From UBA1127 sp034422455 (GTDB lineage Bacteria; Chloroflexota; Dehalococcoidia; Lucifugimonadales; UBA1127): DNA of 64,000 nt. The notes below the pieces were generated by a model that was given only the letters and a program-made list of their open reading frames with translations, had not been told where the DNA came from and searched no databases. This document shows, one piece after another, positions 1 to 8,337 of this stretch (positions within the stretch are counted from its first letter, which is position 1; every line of letters begins with the position of its first letter). The translations under genes were made by a program, and so were the position numbers. The stretch spans positions 62,001-126,000 of the forward strand of contig DAOUJQ010000016.1 in assembly GCA_034422455.1 (NCBI GenBank). Reading direction: 5' to 3'.

Positions 1-1
1 C

Positions 2-202
2 CAGTGGATAGGCCAGCAGGTGAAGTCGGGCTACATCGAGAAGTTTCCGCGCCCCTCCGGCAAGGACCTGTACGTCGCCACGCACAAGGCGGTGGAGGAC
101 CTGAACCTGCAGGAGGAGGCTTCCGCCCTGGTCTCAGCTACGGACGAGACCTTCACGACGGACTGGGACAGCGCCGAGGACGCCGCCTATGACCGTCTCT
201 AA
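2..202 (+). CDS. 3' part of antitoxin-like gene (truncated by window edge)
   Basis: The frame is open to the left edge, so the true start probably lies outside the window; an internal GTG at 20 is the only start visible. The readable part (QWIGQQVKSGYIEKF onward) is short and ends in an acidic tail. The stop overlaps the MazF-like toxin start by 14 nt, the usual arrangement of an antitoxin preceding its toxin. The WI-x3-VKSG stretch recalls small toxin-partner antitoxins, but no DNA-binding fold can be assigned from this fragment. The antitoxin role is inferred from position. Confidence 0.55.
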   Translation, partial: QWIGQQVKSGYIEKFPRPSGKDLYVATHKAVEDLNLQEEASALVSATDETFTTDWDSAEDAAYDRL

Positions 203-536
203 CGTCCGCCACGGGGACGTCGTCCTGGTGCCCTTCCCGCTGAACTCGCCGACGTCGACGCAGCGTCGGCCGGCGGTGGTGGTGAGCGGCGACTACTTCA
301 ACAGCGGCACGAACGAGGTGATCATCGCGCCCATCACGGGCCACGGACGGGCATCGCCCCGCATCGGCGACTACGCGGTCATGGACTGGGAGAACGCGGG
401 GTTGCTGGGGCCGAGCACGGTGCGGGCGCGGCTGACGACGCTGCGGACGTCGCACCTGCTGCGGAAGCTGGGGGAGCTGTCGCGGCGGGACATCCAGGGG
501 CTGTCGCAGTGGCTGCGGCGGGTGATGGAGCTGTAG
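189..536 (+). CDS. MazF/PemK-family toxin (endoribonuclease)
   Basis: A 115-residue protein of typical length for the family. It begins with the hallmark GDVVLVPFPL strand, followed by RRPAVVVSG and the VIIAPITG core. The middle and C-terminus (GPSTVRARLTTLRTS, then a short helix) also match MazF/PemK. Members cleave mRNA at short sequence motifs and are neutralised by the product of the preceding gene. The ATG lies inside the 3' end of the putative antitoxin gene (14 nt overlap), indicating translational coupling. A family-A/C repeat cluster follows the stop within 10 nt. Target specificity cannot be read from sequence. Confidence 0.85.
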   Translation: MTVSNVRHGDVVLVPFPLNSPTSTQRRPAVVVSGDYFNSGTNEVIIAPITGHGRASPRIGDYAVMDWENAGLLGPSTVRARLTTLRTSHLLRKLGELSRRDIQGLSQWLRRVMEL

Positions 537-544
537 GGGGCCCC

Positions 545-611
545 GTTCGCGGTTCGACAGGCTCACCACGAACGGGGAAGGGCGACCACAAGGGTTGCCC
601 CTACGGGAGGC
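545..611 (+). repeat. Repeat cluster: family A variant plus family C hairpin
   Basis: A family-A variant (TTCGACAGGCTC, then CACCACGAACGG) is followed by the family-C inverted repeat, GGGCGACC-ACAAG-GGTTGCCC, and its CCTACGG tail. It sits directly after the toxin stop. The two arms of the C hairpin differ by one base here. Confidence 0.85.
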
Positions 612-720
612 GGCGTTGACATTGCCGCTGTGCGCTCAATATGCTGGGTTGTACGGGGCGTCAGTGCATCTTTCCACAATCGCAGGGAGCGCCCGCTCCC
701 ACGCAGGCAAAGGCGGCGTC

Positions 721-987
721 ATGACCGACGGTGACAACCAGGGACAGCCCACCGAGAAAGCGCCCGGCCAACCACAAGAGACCCCTCGCCGAGGCGTCGA
801 CCCGGTGGTGACCGTTTCCTACTTTGGGCCCGATGGGGCTGCGCTGGACAGGCTGCCCAAGCATCGGGTCTTTCAGGGCCAAAAGTCGACAGTAAGAGCG
901 CGAACGGGTGGGTATGGGGTGGATCCGGAGACGAGCATCCTCTTCATTGGGCCCAATGGCGAGGTACTCGACAAGCTGCCCTCGTGA
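721..987 (+). CDS. Small hypothetical protein (88 aa)
   Basis: The start was set at the ATG at 721, behind a purine-rich stretch (AAAGGCGG), because the upstream part of the frame runs through repeat-like sequence. The first 30 residues are polar and look disordered (Gln/Pro/Glu-rich). The rest contains two similar short units, SYFGPDGAALDRLPK and LFIGPNGEVLDKLPS, a small internal duplication of about 15 residues. The stop overlaps the next gene's GTG by 4 nt (GTGA), so the two are probably cotranslated. No family was recognised. Confidence 0.55.
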   Translation: MTDGDNQGQPTEKAPGQPQETPRRGVDPVVTVSYFGPDGAALDRLPKHRVFQGQKSTVRARTGGYGVDPETSILFIGPNGEVLDKLPS

Positions 988-1388
988 ACCTGGAATACGC
1001 CTTCTTCTGTGAGGACGTGAGCGCCGACTCGGGCAACACCGTCACCGTAACCAGGATTTTCACCGGCCTTGAATCTGCAGCGTTTCCCTACACAGCCCCG
1101 GAGCTGGTCGCCGCTCTCTGCATTCGCTTTTCAGTGGCGGAAACCTACGAAAGCAAGACCATAGAGATGCACCTGTTCGACTCCGACGGCCAGGCCGTCA
1201 TGCGGCCAGTGCGCCGTGAAGCCGTGCAGATTCCGCAACCCGTCGAAGGAAGGCTCTACAGGTCTCACCTGTTTGTGCATCACCTGCGCCAAGTGCGCTT
1301 CCCCAAACCCGACGACTATCAACTCAGCTGGCTGGTGAACGGGATAGAGGTCCACTCGCTGCCGCTGCGGGTCTCATTGAGCGCGTAA
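984..1388 (+). CDS. DUF6941-like protein (134 aa)
   Basis: It begins at a GTG overlapping the preceding stop. The opening LEYAFFCEDVSADSGNTVTVTRIFTGL, with alternating beta-strand segments through to the C-terminus, resembles the small uncharacterised DUF6941 proteins that begin with an FC-D-V stretch and a G-x-x-N/S turn. The assignment is by memory of the pattern only. No catalytic residues, signal peptide or membrane segment are visible. Coupling to the preceding 88-aa gene suggests the two act together. Function unknown. Confidence 0.6.
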   Translation: MNLEYAFFCEDVSADSGNTVTVTRIFTGLESAAFPYTAPELVAALCIRFSVAETYESKTIEMHLFDSDGQAVMRPVRREAVQIPQPVEGRLYRSHLFVHHLRQVRFPKPDDYQLSWLVNGIEVHSLPLRVSLSA

Positions 1389-1400
1389 AGAGGCCGGTTT

Positions 1401-1435
1401 GCCCTTCGATTTCCCTCAGGGCGAACGGGTACAAT
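1401..1435 (+). promoter_or_regulatory. Family A repeat with TACAAT -10 at its right edge, ahead of sbcD
   Basis: A family-A copy (CCCTTCGATTTCCCTCAGGG, then CGAACGG, 1402-1428) is followed directly by TACAAT at 1430-1435, about 30 nt before the sbcD GTG. TTCGAT inside the repeat is a poor -35 at 19 nt spacing. The -10 call is reasonable. A promoter role for the repeat is inference. Confidence 0.35.
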
Positions 1436-1466
1436 ACCTGCCATCACCGGTAAGGAAGGGACGTCC

Positions 1467-2759
1467 GTGCGCATTGTCCATACGGCAGACGTACACATAG
1501 GCGTCGAGAACTACGGGCGGCCGGCGACGCAGGCCGACATCGACGCGCTGCCGGGCTACTTTGCGCCGGGCATGGCGCGCAACGCGTACCTGGGCCTGTC
1601 CACGCGGCTGCTCGACTTCCTGTGCGCACTCGACGAGGTGGTGGACTACGCGACGCGGAACGACGCCGACCTGGTGCTCATCGCGGGGGACGCGTACAAG
1701 AGCCGGGACCCGTCGCAGACGCACCAGCGGGAGTTCGCGCGGCGGATGGCGACGCTGGTGAACCGGGGCATCCCCGTCTTCCTGCTGACGGGCAACCACG
1801 ACATCGCGCACTCGCCGACGCGGGCGACGGCGCTGGACATCTTCCCGACGCTGGACGTGGCGGGCATCACGGTGGCGGAGCGGTTCGGCACGCACCGGGT
1901 CGAGACGCGGGCGGGTACGCTGCAGGTCGTCGCGCTGCCGTGGATACGACGGGGCGCGTTCCTGGCGCGGGAGGAGCACCAGGGGATGGTCATCGACGAG
2001 GTGACGCGGTACGTGGAGGAGGACCTGACGGCGCGCATCCTCGCGGAGGCAGAGGCACTGGACCTCGCCGTGCCGGCGGTGTTGGCGGCGCACGTGACGG
2101 TGAACGGGGCGGTTTCCAGCTCCGAGCGGTCGATGATGCTGGGGCGCGACTACACGCTACAGCCGAGCGCCGCGGCTTTGACGGCGTTCGATTATGTCGC
2201 ACTGGGGCACATCCACAAGCACCAGTGCCTCATCGCGAACCCGCCGGTGGTGTACCCGGGCAGCCTGCAGCGCGTGGACTTCAGCGAGGAGAACGACCGG
2301 AAGGGCTTCTGCGTCGTGGAGATCGACGCGAGCGCGCCGAAGGGCGAGCGCACGCGGTGGGAGCACGTGCCCATCGACGCGCGGCGCTTCCTGACGATCG
2401 AGGTGACGGTGCCGGCGGACGCGCTCGACGCGACGGCGCTCGTGCTGCGGCGCATCGAGCAGGTAGACGTGAACGACGCCATCGTGCGGGTGCACGTGAC
2501 CGTGCCTTCGGCGCTGGCGGGGCGCGTGAACGAGCGCGCCATCCGCGACGCGCTGGCCGGAGCGCACTCGATCGCGGCGGTGAGCCGGTTCGTGGTGCAG
2601 ACGCGGCAGCCGCGCATCGGCACAGACGCGCGGGGCATCACGCCGCAGGAGGCGCTGCAACGCTATCTGGGCGGCCGCACAGACCTGGACGAGGCCACGC
2701 GGAGGCAGGCCATCGAGTGGGGCAACGAGCTGGTGGCGGAAGAGACGGCGAGGGAGTAG
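1467..2759 (+). CDS. sbcD: DNA repair exonuclease SbcD/Mre11-type metallophosphoesterase
   Basis: A 430-residue calcineurin-like phosphoesterase with the metal motifs in order: HTADVHIG near the N-terminus, LIAGDAYKSRD, LLTGNHDI, a conserved His in AAHVTVNG, and ALGHIHKHQ near residue 250. A C-terminal capping region of about 150 residues follows, as in SbcD/Mre11. SbcD normally partners the SMC-like ATPase SbcC to open hairpins and process double-strand breaks. No sbcC lies next to it here. The GTG start was chosen for the AAGGAAGGG Shine-Dalgarno upstream. The next gene starts 6 nt after the stop. Confidence 0.85.
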   Translation: MRIVHTADVHIGVENYGRPATQADIDALPGYFAPGMARNAYLGLSTRLLDFLCALDEVVDYATRNDADLVLIAGDAYKSRDPSQTHQREFARRMATLVNRGIPVFLLTGNHDIAHSPTRATALDIFPTLDVAGITVAERFGTHRVETRAGTLQVVALPWIRRGAFLAREEHQGMVIDEVTRYVEEDLTARILAEAEALDLAVPAVLAAHVTVNGAVSSSERSMMLGRDYTLQPSAAALTAFDYVALGHIHKHQCLIANPPVVYPGSLQRVDFSEENDRKGFCVVEIDASAPKGERTRWEHVPIDARRFLTIEVTVPADALDATALVLRRIEQVDVNDAIVRVHVTVPSALAGRVNERAIRDALAGAHSIAAVSRFVVQTRQPRIGTDARGITPQEALQRYLGGRTDLDEATRRQAIEWGNELVAEETARE

Positions 2760-2765
2760 CGCGGA

Positions 2766-3314
2766 ATGGACGTCACCGCCGTCGTGATGGTCGTCGCGCA
2801 GTGGGTGCACACGCTGGCGGCCGCGTTCTGGGTGGGCGGCGGCATCGTGTACCTGCTGGTGGTCCGCCCGGCGGCGCAGCGGTCTGAGGCCCTTCGACGG
2901 AGCTCAGGACAGGCTTCGACAGGGCTCAGGGCGACCCTTCGACGGGGCTCAGGGCGAACAGAGGAGGGACGGACGCTGGCGGAGGAGTTCCGCGGGCTGG
3001 TGGACATCGCGGTGATCGCGATGGTCATCACGGGCGTCGTGCTGGCGTTCGACCGGCTGACGTCGCAGCACACAGGCGTCGGATACGGGGCGACGCTGGG
3101 CGTGAAGGTGGCGCTGACGCTGTGGATGTTCTGGCTGGCGGGCGTCATCCGGCGGCGGCGGCCACGGGCGCCCGCGACGTCTGATGCGCCGGTGGCGGCA
3201 AGGTCGGGATGGCGGCGGTTCACGGACGCGGCGAACCAGGTGGTGATCATCGGCGTGGTGGTGTTCCTGCTGTCGACGGTGATGCAGGCGTTGTTTGAAC
3301 GGGCGTTGCGGTAG
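2766..3314 (+). CDS. Small integral membrane protein with in-frame repeat insertion
   Basis: A 182-residue protein with about four hydrophobic segments: residues ~6-33 (VVMVVAQWVHTLAAAFWVGG), ~78-98, ~117-134 and ~157-178. The opening W-x-H-T-L-A-x-x-x-W-V-G-G resembles CopD/DUF4149-type membrane proteins that may bind metal or heme, but this is not certain. Residues 40-69 (SEALRRSSGQASTGLRATLR and following) are encoded by three tandem family-A repeats at 2883-2972, inserted in frame in the loop after the first helix. Start is an ATG 6 nt after the sbcD stop. Confidence 0.65.
   Translation: MDVTAVVMVVAQWVHTLAAAFWVGGGIVYLLVVRPAAQRSEALRRSSGQASTGLRATLRRGSGRTEEGRTLAEEFRGLVDIAVIAMVITGVVLAFDRLTSQHTGVGYGATLGVKVALTLWMFWLAGVIRRRRPRAPATSDAPVAARSGWRRFTDAANQVVIIGVVVFLLSTVMQALFERALR
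2883..2972 (+). repeat. Three tandem family A repeats inside a coding sequence
   Basis: Three imperfect family-A units (CTTCGACGGAGCTCAGGACA, then CTTCGACAGGGCTCAGGGCG, then CTTCGACGGGGCTCAGGGCG and AACAGAGG) lie head to tail within the preceding membrane-protein gene. They keep its reading frame and encode a basic, Ser/Gly-rich loop. Confidence 0.9.
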
Positions 3315-3342
3315 GTGTAGGCTTCACGCGAACGTCGTCCGT

Positions 3343-3493
3343 TCGGACGACCCCTTCGACAGGCTCAGGGCGAACGGAGGGGAGATAGGGCAACCACAAG
3401 GGTTGCCCCTACGGCCCCGCCCTTGGACACCGGCTTTCGCCGGTGCGACGAGTGAGGGCAGGGCAACCCTTCGAGAGCCTCAGGGTGAACGGA
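3343..3493 (+). repeat. Repeat cluster: A, C, hairpin, A
   Basis: Family A at 3352-3377, family C at 3388-3414 (GGGCAACC-ACAAG-GGTTGCCC), a hairpin ACACCGGC-TTTC-GCCGGTG at about 3426-3441, and a divergent family A at 3467-3492. The last copy ends 19 nt before the next start codon. This fills the gap between the membrane protein and the Trm112-like gene. Confidence 0.85.
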
Positions 3494-3511
3494 GAGCTAG
3501 AGGAGCGTACG

Positions 3512-3697
3512 ATGCGCCGAGACCTGATGGACATCCTGGCGTGTCCGGTGTGCAAGACCGCCCTGCTGTTGCTCGTCGAGGAGGAGAACGACGACGAGGT
3601 CGTTTCGGGCACGCTGCACTGCACGGAGTGCCCGCAGTCGTACCCGATCATCGACGCGATTCCGGTGCTGCTGCCGCCGTCGCTGCGGGCGCAGTAG
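3512..3697 (+). CDS. Trm112/YcaR-family zinc-ribbon protein
   Basis: A 61-residue protein with two cysteine pairs, ACPVCKTAL near residue 11 and HCTECPQSY near residue 37, followed by the conserved YPIIDAIPVLLP ending. This is the complete Trm112-like (UPF0434) fold. Eukaryotic and archaeal Trm112 activates several methyltransferases; the bacterial role is less clear. Start is the ATG at 3512 with GAGGAG 5 nt upstream. A longer upstream reading would only translate the repeat cluster. Flanked on both sides by repeats. Confidence 0.85.
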   Translation: MRRDLMDILACPVCKTALLLLVEEENDDEVVSGTLHCTECPQSYPIIDAIPVLLPPSLRAQ

Positions 3698-3712
3698 GGG
3701 CGCCCCGCCCCA

Positions 3713-3956
3713 GCCCCGCCCCTCTGGGTTCCCGCCTGCGCGGGACCCTTCGACAGGCTCAGGGCAATCGGTCCCCACCCCTGGATACCGGCATGCGGCC
3801 GGTATGAGGGAGCGAGAGGGCGCGCGCCCTTCGACAGGCTCAGGGCGAACGGAAGGGAGTTAGGGCAACCCTTGTGGTTGCCCCTACGGCCCCATCCTTG
3901 GATACCGGCCCCGTATCGGGGTACGGGGGAGACCATTCGCCGGTATAAGGGGGCGG
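3713..3956 (+). repeat. Dense repeat cluster D-A-B-A-C-B'
   Basis: In order: family D hairpin (~3720-3746, GGGTTCCCGCCTGCGCGGGA), family A (3747-3771), family B hairpin (3781-3804, GGATACCGGC...GCCGGTATGAGG), family A (3827-3852), family C (3861-3888) and a long B variant (3893-3950) in which a second hairpin, CCCCGTATCGGGGTACGGGG, sits inside the ATACCGGC/GCCGGTAT stem. It separates the convergent Trm112-like and rho genes, and these hairpins could also end transcription. Confidence 0.88.
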
Positions 3957-3960
3957 CGGG

Positions 3961-5262
3961 TTAGCGGTCTGAGCCTCTGCCCCGGGTGACTTCCTGCATG
4001 AGGTTGGCGAAGAAGTCCTGGTTTGACTTGGACTTCTGGAGGCGCTCCAGGACGTTCTCCGTTGCCTCGGTGTTGTCGGCGCCGGCGGACTGGTCTCGCA
4101 GGGAGATCATGCGGCGCAGGAGCATGACGTACTTGAACGTTTCCTCGCTCAGCAGCAGCTCGTCGCGGCGGGTGCCGCTGCGGCGGATGTCGATGGCCGG
4201 GAAGATGCGGCGCTCGGCGAGCCGGCGGTCCAGGTGGATCTCGCTGTTGCCGGTGCCCTTGAACTCCTCGTAGATGACCTCATCCATGCGGCTGCCGGTG
4301 TCCACGAGGCACGTCGCGACGATGGTGAGGCTGCCGCCCTCCTCGGTGTTCCGGGCGGCGCCGAAGAAGCGCTTGGGCGGGTAGAGCGCGCTGGTGTCGA
4401 TGCCGCCGGAGAGCGTGCGGCCCGTCGACGGCAGCGCGAGGTTGTAGGCGCGCACGAGGCGGGTCAGGCTGTCGAGCAGCACGACCACGTCCTTGCCGCT
4501 CTCCACGAGCCGCTTGGCGCGCTCAAGGGAGACCTCGGCCGTCCGGCAGTGGTCCTCAACCGGCTCGTCGAAGGTGGAGGAGTAGACCTCGCCGTTGATG
4601 GAGCGGCGAAGGTCCGTGACCTCCTCCGGGCGCTCGCCGGCGAGCACGATCATCAGGTAGACGTCGGGTGCGTTGGCGAGGACGCCGTTGGCGATGTCCT
4701 TGAGCAGGAAGGTCTTGCCGGCCTTGGGCGGGGACACGATGAGGGCGCGCTGGCCCTTGCCGAGGGGCGAGACGAGGTCGATGAGCCGCTGCGACAGGTT
4801 GTCGGGGCGCGACTCGAGCACGAGCTGCTCCGTGGGGTACATGGGCGTGAGGTTGTCGAAGTGCGCGCGCGTGCGGGTCAGCTCCGGGTCGGAGCCGTTG
4901 ACGGCCTCGACGCGGATCAGGCCGAAGTAGCGCTCGCCCTCCTTGGGCGGACGCACCTGACCGGTCACCTGGTCGCCGGTTCGGAGCCCGAAGCGGCGGA
5001 TCTGCGACTGCGAGATGTAGACGTCGCCGGGGCCCGCGCGGAGGCCCTGCTGCCGCAGGAAGCCGTAGCCATCGCCAATGATCTCCAGCAGGCCGGTCGC
5101 CAATACGCATCCCTGCCGCTTGGCGTAGGCCTCCAGGATCTTGAAGACGATCTCCTCCCGCCGATGGGCGCCATCCTCAACACCCATATCCCCGGCCATT
5201 TCGACCAATTCTTCCTTGGTCTTGGCCTCCAGTTGCGCCATGGTCATTATGGTCTCTTGCAT
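3961..5262 (-). CDS. rho: Transcription termination factor Rho
   Basis: A 433-residue RNA-dependent hexameric ATPase that ends transcription. An N-terminal Rho-N helical part (KEELVEMAGDMG...REEIVFKILEAYAK) precedes the cold-shock-like RNA-binding domain (GLLEIIGDGYGFLR, then DVYISQSQIRRFGLRTGD). The ATPase core shows Walker A SPPKAGKTFLLKDIA, Walker B VVVLLDSLTRL and the C-terminal R-loop region GTRRDELLL. The start was set at the ATG at 5262 because AAGGAG lies 4 nt upstream; an earlier in-frame ATG at 5319 lacks a site. It lies 80 nt downstream of pyrG on the same strand. Confidence 0.96.
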   Translation of the reverse strand: MQETIMTMAQLEAKTKEELVEMAGDMGVEDGAHRREEIVFKILEAYAKRQGCVLATGLLEIIGDGYGFLRQQGLRAGPGDVYISQSQIRRFGLRTGDQVTGQVRPPKEGERYFGLIRVEAVNGSDPELTRTRAHFDNLTPMYPTEQLVLESRPDNLSQRLIDLVSPLGKGQRALIVSPPKAGKTFLLKDIANGVLANAPDVYLMIVLAGERPEEVTDLRRSINGEVYSSTFDEPVEDHCRTAEVSLERAKRLVESGKDVVVLLDSLTRLVRAYNLALPSTGRTLSGGIDTSALYPPKRFFGAARNTEEGGSLTIVATCLVDTGSRMDEVIYEEFKGTGNSEIHLDRRLAERRIFPAIDIRRSGTRRDELLLSEETFKYVMLLRRMISLRDQSAGADNTEATENVLERLQKSKSNQDFFANLMQEVTRGRGSDR

Positions 5263-5342
5263 GATTCTCCTTAGCCCGTGCAGGGATCTCCCGCCCTGCC
5301 GACAGCGGCGCCCGTCCATGGGCGGCCAACCGTTTCGTTATG

Positions 5343-7001
5343 TTAGCCTTCCACCGGCTCGCGCTCCGCCTCGTCCATGGGCAGCGGGGGCTGCATGCCC
5401 TCACGGACGACGTTTCGCGCCGCGCCGACGAAGTCGCGGAACAGCGGGTGGGGGCGGTTCGGCCGCGACCGGAACTCCGGGTGGAACTGCGTTCCCACCA
5501 TGAAGGGGTGGTCCGCCGCCTCCGCGATCTCCACCAACCTGCCGTCCGGCGAGAGGCCGCTGAAGCGGAGGCCCGCGTCCTCCAGCCGCTCGCGGTAGTC
5601 GTTGTTAAGCTCAAACCTGTGGCGGTGGCGCTCGTCCACGACGCCCCCACCGTAGGCACGGGCCGCGAGCGTGCCGGGCTCCATGTGGCAGGGATAGATG
5701 CCCAGCCGCATGGTGCCGCCCATCTCCTTGATGTCCCGCTGCTCCGGCATCAGGTCTATCACCGGATGGGGCGTATCGACGTCAAACTCCGTCGAATTTG
5801 CGCCGCCCAGTCCGGCGCAGCTCTGCGACCGCTCGATCACCATCAACTGCATGCCCAGGCAGAGCCCCAGGTACGGCACATTGTGCTCGCGGGCGTACTT
5901 CACGGCCTCCACCATGCCATCGACACCGCGGGGCCCAAAGCCGCCCGGCACGACGATGCCGCACGCCTGCTTGAGGAAGTGGTCGGCGCCCTCCTTCTCC
6001 AGGTCCTCAGACGGCACCCACGAGACCTCTACGTCGCGGTGGTGGAACAGGCCCGCGTGGTGCAGCGCCTCCTTCACAGAGATGTAGGCCTCCGGCAGAT
6101 TGGCGTACTTACCGACGACCGCCACCTTCAGGGGCTCCTTGGGCTCCTTGATCCTGCCGACGATCTCCTCCCAGGGGGCGAGGTCGGGTTCCAACTCGCC
6201 GAGGCCGAGGGCGTCGCCGAGGAGTCTCGATAGGCCGGCCTCCTGCAGGATCAGCGGGACCTCGTAGATCGTCTCCGCCGTGAGGAGGGGGATCACCGCT
6301 TCCGGCTTCACGTCGCAGAAGAGGGCGATCTTGTCCTTGATACCGTCCGGCACGGGGAAGTCGCTGCGGCAGATGATGCAGTCGGGCTGGATGCCGATGC
6401 TGCGGAGCTCCTTGACGCTGTGCTGCGTGGGCTTGGTCTTGAGCTCGCCCGTGGAAGAGATGTGGGGCAGCAGCGTCACGTGGATGTAGTAGACGTTGTC
6501 ACGGCCGACCTCGTTGGGCATCTGCCGGATGGCCTCCAGGAAGGGCAGGCCCTCGATGTCGCCGACGGTGCCGCCAACCTCCACGACCACGACGTCCGGG
6601 TCGGACTCCTCCGAGAGCTTCATCATCTCCCGCTTTATGACGTTGGTAACGTGGGGAACGGTCTGGATGGTGCCGCCGAGGTACTCACCCAGCCGCTCGT
6701 TGGCGATGACGCCGCTATAGACCTGGCCCGCCGTCACGTTCGACGAGCGGGTGAGCTCCAGGTCGATGAACCGCTCGTAGTGGCCGAGGTCCATGTCGGT
6801 CTCGGAGCCGTCACGGGTGACGAAAACCTCTCCGTGCTGGTAGGGGGACATGGTGCCGGGGTCGACGTTGAGGTAGGGATCCAGCTTTTGAACGGAGACG
6901 GTGAGGCCGGCGCTTTTAAGAATTCGCGCTATCGATGCGACGCTGATGCCCTTCCCTACGGAACTGACCACGCCGCCAGTCACAAATATGTACTTCGTCA
7001 T
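5343..7001 (-). CDS. pyrG: CTP synthase
   Basis: A 552-residue enzyme that aminates UTP to CTP using glutamine. The synthetase domain opens with MTKYIFVTGGVVSSVGKG (P-loop) and carries YLNVDPGTMSPYQHGEVFV, GGTVGDIEG and KTKPTQHSVKELRS. The C-terminal glutaminase domain has GGFGPRG, the nucleophile cysteine in YLGLCLGMQ, and the His-Glu pair in FHPEFRSRP. All catalytic landmarks are present and the length is normal. Rho follows 80 nt downstream. A consensus-like promoter lies about 150 nt upstream. Confidence 0.97.
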   Translation of the reverse strand: MTKYIFVTGGVVSSVGKGISVASIARILKSAGLTVSVQKLDPYLNVDPGTMSPYQHGEVFVTRDGSETDMDLGHYERFIDLELTRSSNVTAGQVYSGVIANERLGEYLGGTIQTVPHVTNVIKREMMKLSEESDPDVVVVEVGGTVGDIEGLPFLEAIRQMPNEVGRDNVYYIHVTLLPHISSTGELKTKPTQHSVKELRSIGIQPDCIICRSDFPVPDGIKDKIALFCDVKPEAVIPLLTAETIYEVPLILQEAGLSRLLGDALGLGELEPDLAPWEEIVGRIKEPKEPLKVAVVGKYANLPEAYISVKEALHHAGLFHHRDVEVSWVPSEDLEKEGADHFLKQACGIVVPGGFGPRGVDGMVEAVKYAREHNVPYLGLCLGMQLMVIERSQSCAGLGGANSTEFDVDTPHPVIDLMPEQRDIKEMGGTMRLGIYPCHMEPGTLAARAYGGGVVDERHRHRFELNNDYRERLEDAGLRFSGLSPDGRLVEIAEAADHPFMVGTQFHPEFRSRPNRPHPLFRDFVGAARNVVREGMQPPLPMDEAEREPVEG

Positions 7002-7153
7002 ACAGGGCAGCCGCTTTCTCCCGGCTTGTGAATGGTATGCAACAACGGAGGCTCGGCAGGTGCTCGTGGAATCCGGTGAGCTGCGGGAAGGGGAGCTTCA
7101 GTCCCCGCTCCCGGGGAACCGTGGCCGGCGCGGTGGTTTCCGCACCGCAAACA

Positions 7154-7182
7154 ACGGTACGAGTTACGAAAAACTTTGTCAA
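7154..7182 (-). promoter_or_regulatory. Candidate sigma-70-type promoter for pyrG
   Basis: Read on the minus strand: TTGACA (7177-7182), 17 nt spacer, then TACCGT (7154-7159). The -35 is perfect and the -10 matches 3 of 6. It would give a leader of about 145 nt before pyrG. No attenuator hairpin was recognised in that leader. Confidence 0.4.
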
Positions 7183-7272
7183 GTGGGGTTTGGCAATACT
7201 ATGAATCGGTATTCGAAACCGCCCAGCCCCTCTGCTGGAACGGGCCAAACGGCCCCTCTAGATTTGAGATAG

Positions 7273-8154
7273 TCAGAGAGTATTGTGCGACAAGCAAATC
7301 TTGCACACGCAGCCTAGACGCGTAAAATGCCTAACTCCAACAGAAGCTCCACCAACTCTGTCTGCTCTTTGAAACACAAGATCGAAGAGCTCGTTTTCGG
7401 AGTTCTCAAGGTAGCGCCTAAGAGCGTACGCACAAAGATCAGCTATTTGGACCATATTGGTCAATTGGCTGTCGACAAACATCGGAGTCTCAATGACTCG
7501 ATCAATTTCAGTCCATAGCGTGCCTGTTCTCAAGAACGTCTTCATCAGTTCAGTAAGTCTTCCCGCCACCGTCTGATTGCTGTCGTGGATGAGCATTCCA
7601 TGGCCTAACTGGATATTCCTCAGATACCGTTCAAAGCGGGAGACCAATTGCTCAAAGGCTTGCTCATGCACAGTTCTGCCCGTAAGCCTTGGGTCAAAAT
7701 GAACCTTGTCTATGCACTCAGCGAAGAGGCGGGCCTCCCTCCATTCAGACACAAGTTGGGCCAAGTCAAATACAATCTGGCGCCTTTCTTCTAAGGTAAG
7801 GTGTATATACGCTTCAGTCTGCTTGTAGGTTTTCTTAGTCTGCTTGAAGGCCTTCCCGTTTGCCCGCTGGAGTCGGTAAAGCTCTTCCCTGCGCTTCATC
7901 CGCACTGCTGAGCGCCGCTGCTCAATCGTCATCGAGTCAAAACCGAGAATCGACCGTTGCTCAGCGTACGGCCTCATCATCCAAGCCACATGGAGCTCAG
8001 CTTCTTCCAACCCGTGGCTACGTTTGAACACTTCAATTTGGGTATGGAGTTGCTTCCAAAGCCAGTCAGGGACTGAGATACCCGCCAAGACATAGTGTGG
8101 CGAAGTGCCCGGGACATCAAAGGTGCCAGACTCGTCTATGTAGCAAAGGTGCAC
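7273..8154 (-). CDS. DUF3800 domain protein
   Basis: A 293-residue protein that opens VHLCYIDESGTFD, the D-E-S-G signature of DUF3800. Near the C-terminus it has the second family motif, FVDSQLTNMVQIADLCAYALRRYLE. These proteins have an RNase H-like acidic core and often occur near mobile elements or defence genes; their activity is not established. The start was set at the GTG at 8154 because TTTTGGAGAG lies 6 nt upstream; the upstream extension to 8202 has no site. The gene is clearly lower in GC than its neighbours, suggesting transfer. It diverges from the SWIM-domain gene at 8400. Confidence 0.8.
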   Translation of the reverse strand: MHLCYIDESGTFDVPGTSPHYVLAGISVPDWLWKQLHTQIEVFKRSHGLEEAELHVAWMMRPYAEQRSILGFDSMTIEQRRSAVRMKRREELYRLQRANGKAFKQTKKTYKQTEAYIHLTLEERRQIVFDLAQLVSEWREARLFAECIDKVHFDPRLTGRTVHEQAFEQLVSRFERYLRNIQLGHGMLIHDSNQTVAGRLTELMKTFLRTGTLWTEIDRVIETPMFVDSQLTNMVQIADLCAYALRRYLENSENELFDLVFQRADRVGGASVGVRHFTRLGCVCKICLSHNTL

Positions 8155-8337
8155 AGAGGTCTCTCCAAAAAGGAAGCGCCTAGGATCGAGGCATATAGCC
8201 ACGAGACGAGACGCTTAGCGACTCTACCTAGACGCACTCTGATCATATCACAATCGTCGCTACTGTCAAGGTTAGCAATCGACATCGCACCCTTTCCCAT
8301 CTGTGGGTTTCGACACCAAAACCGCTCCAAACCCGCG

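Noticed and set aside
5343..5375. The C-terminus of CTP synthase (EREPVEG) resembles the repeat-encoded PEPVEG peptide.
   Set aside because: The DNA matches family A poorly outside the short CCTTC...GGCTC part, so chance similarity is more likely than insertion.
7241..7268. GGGCC-AAAC-GGCCC hairpin after the DUF3800 gene as its terminator.
   Set aside because: Only a 5-bp stem and no U-run on the minus strand.
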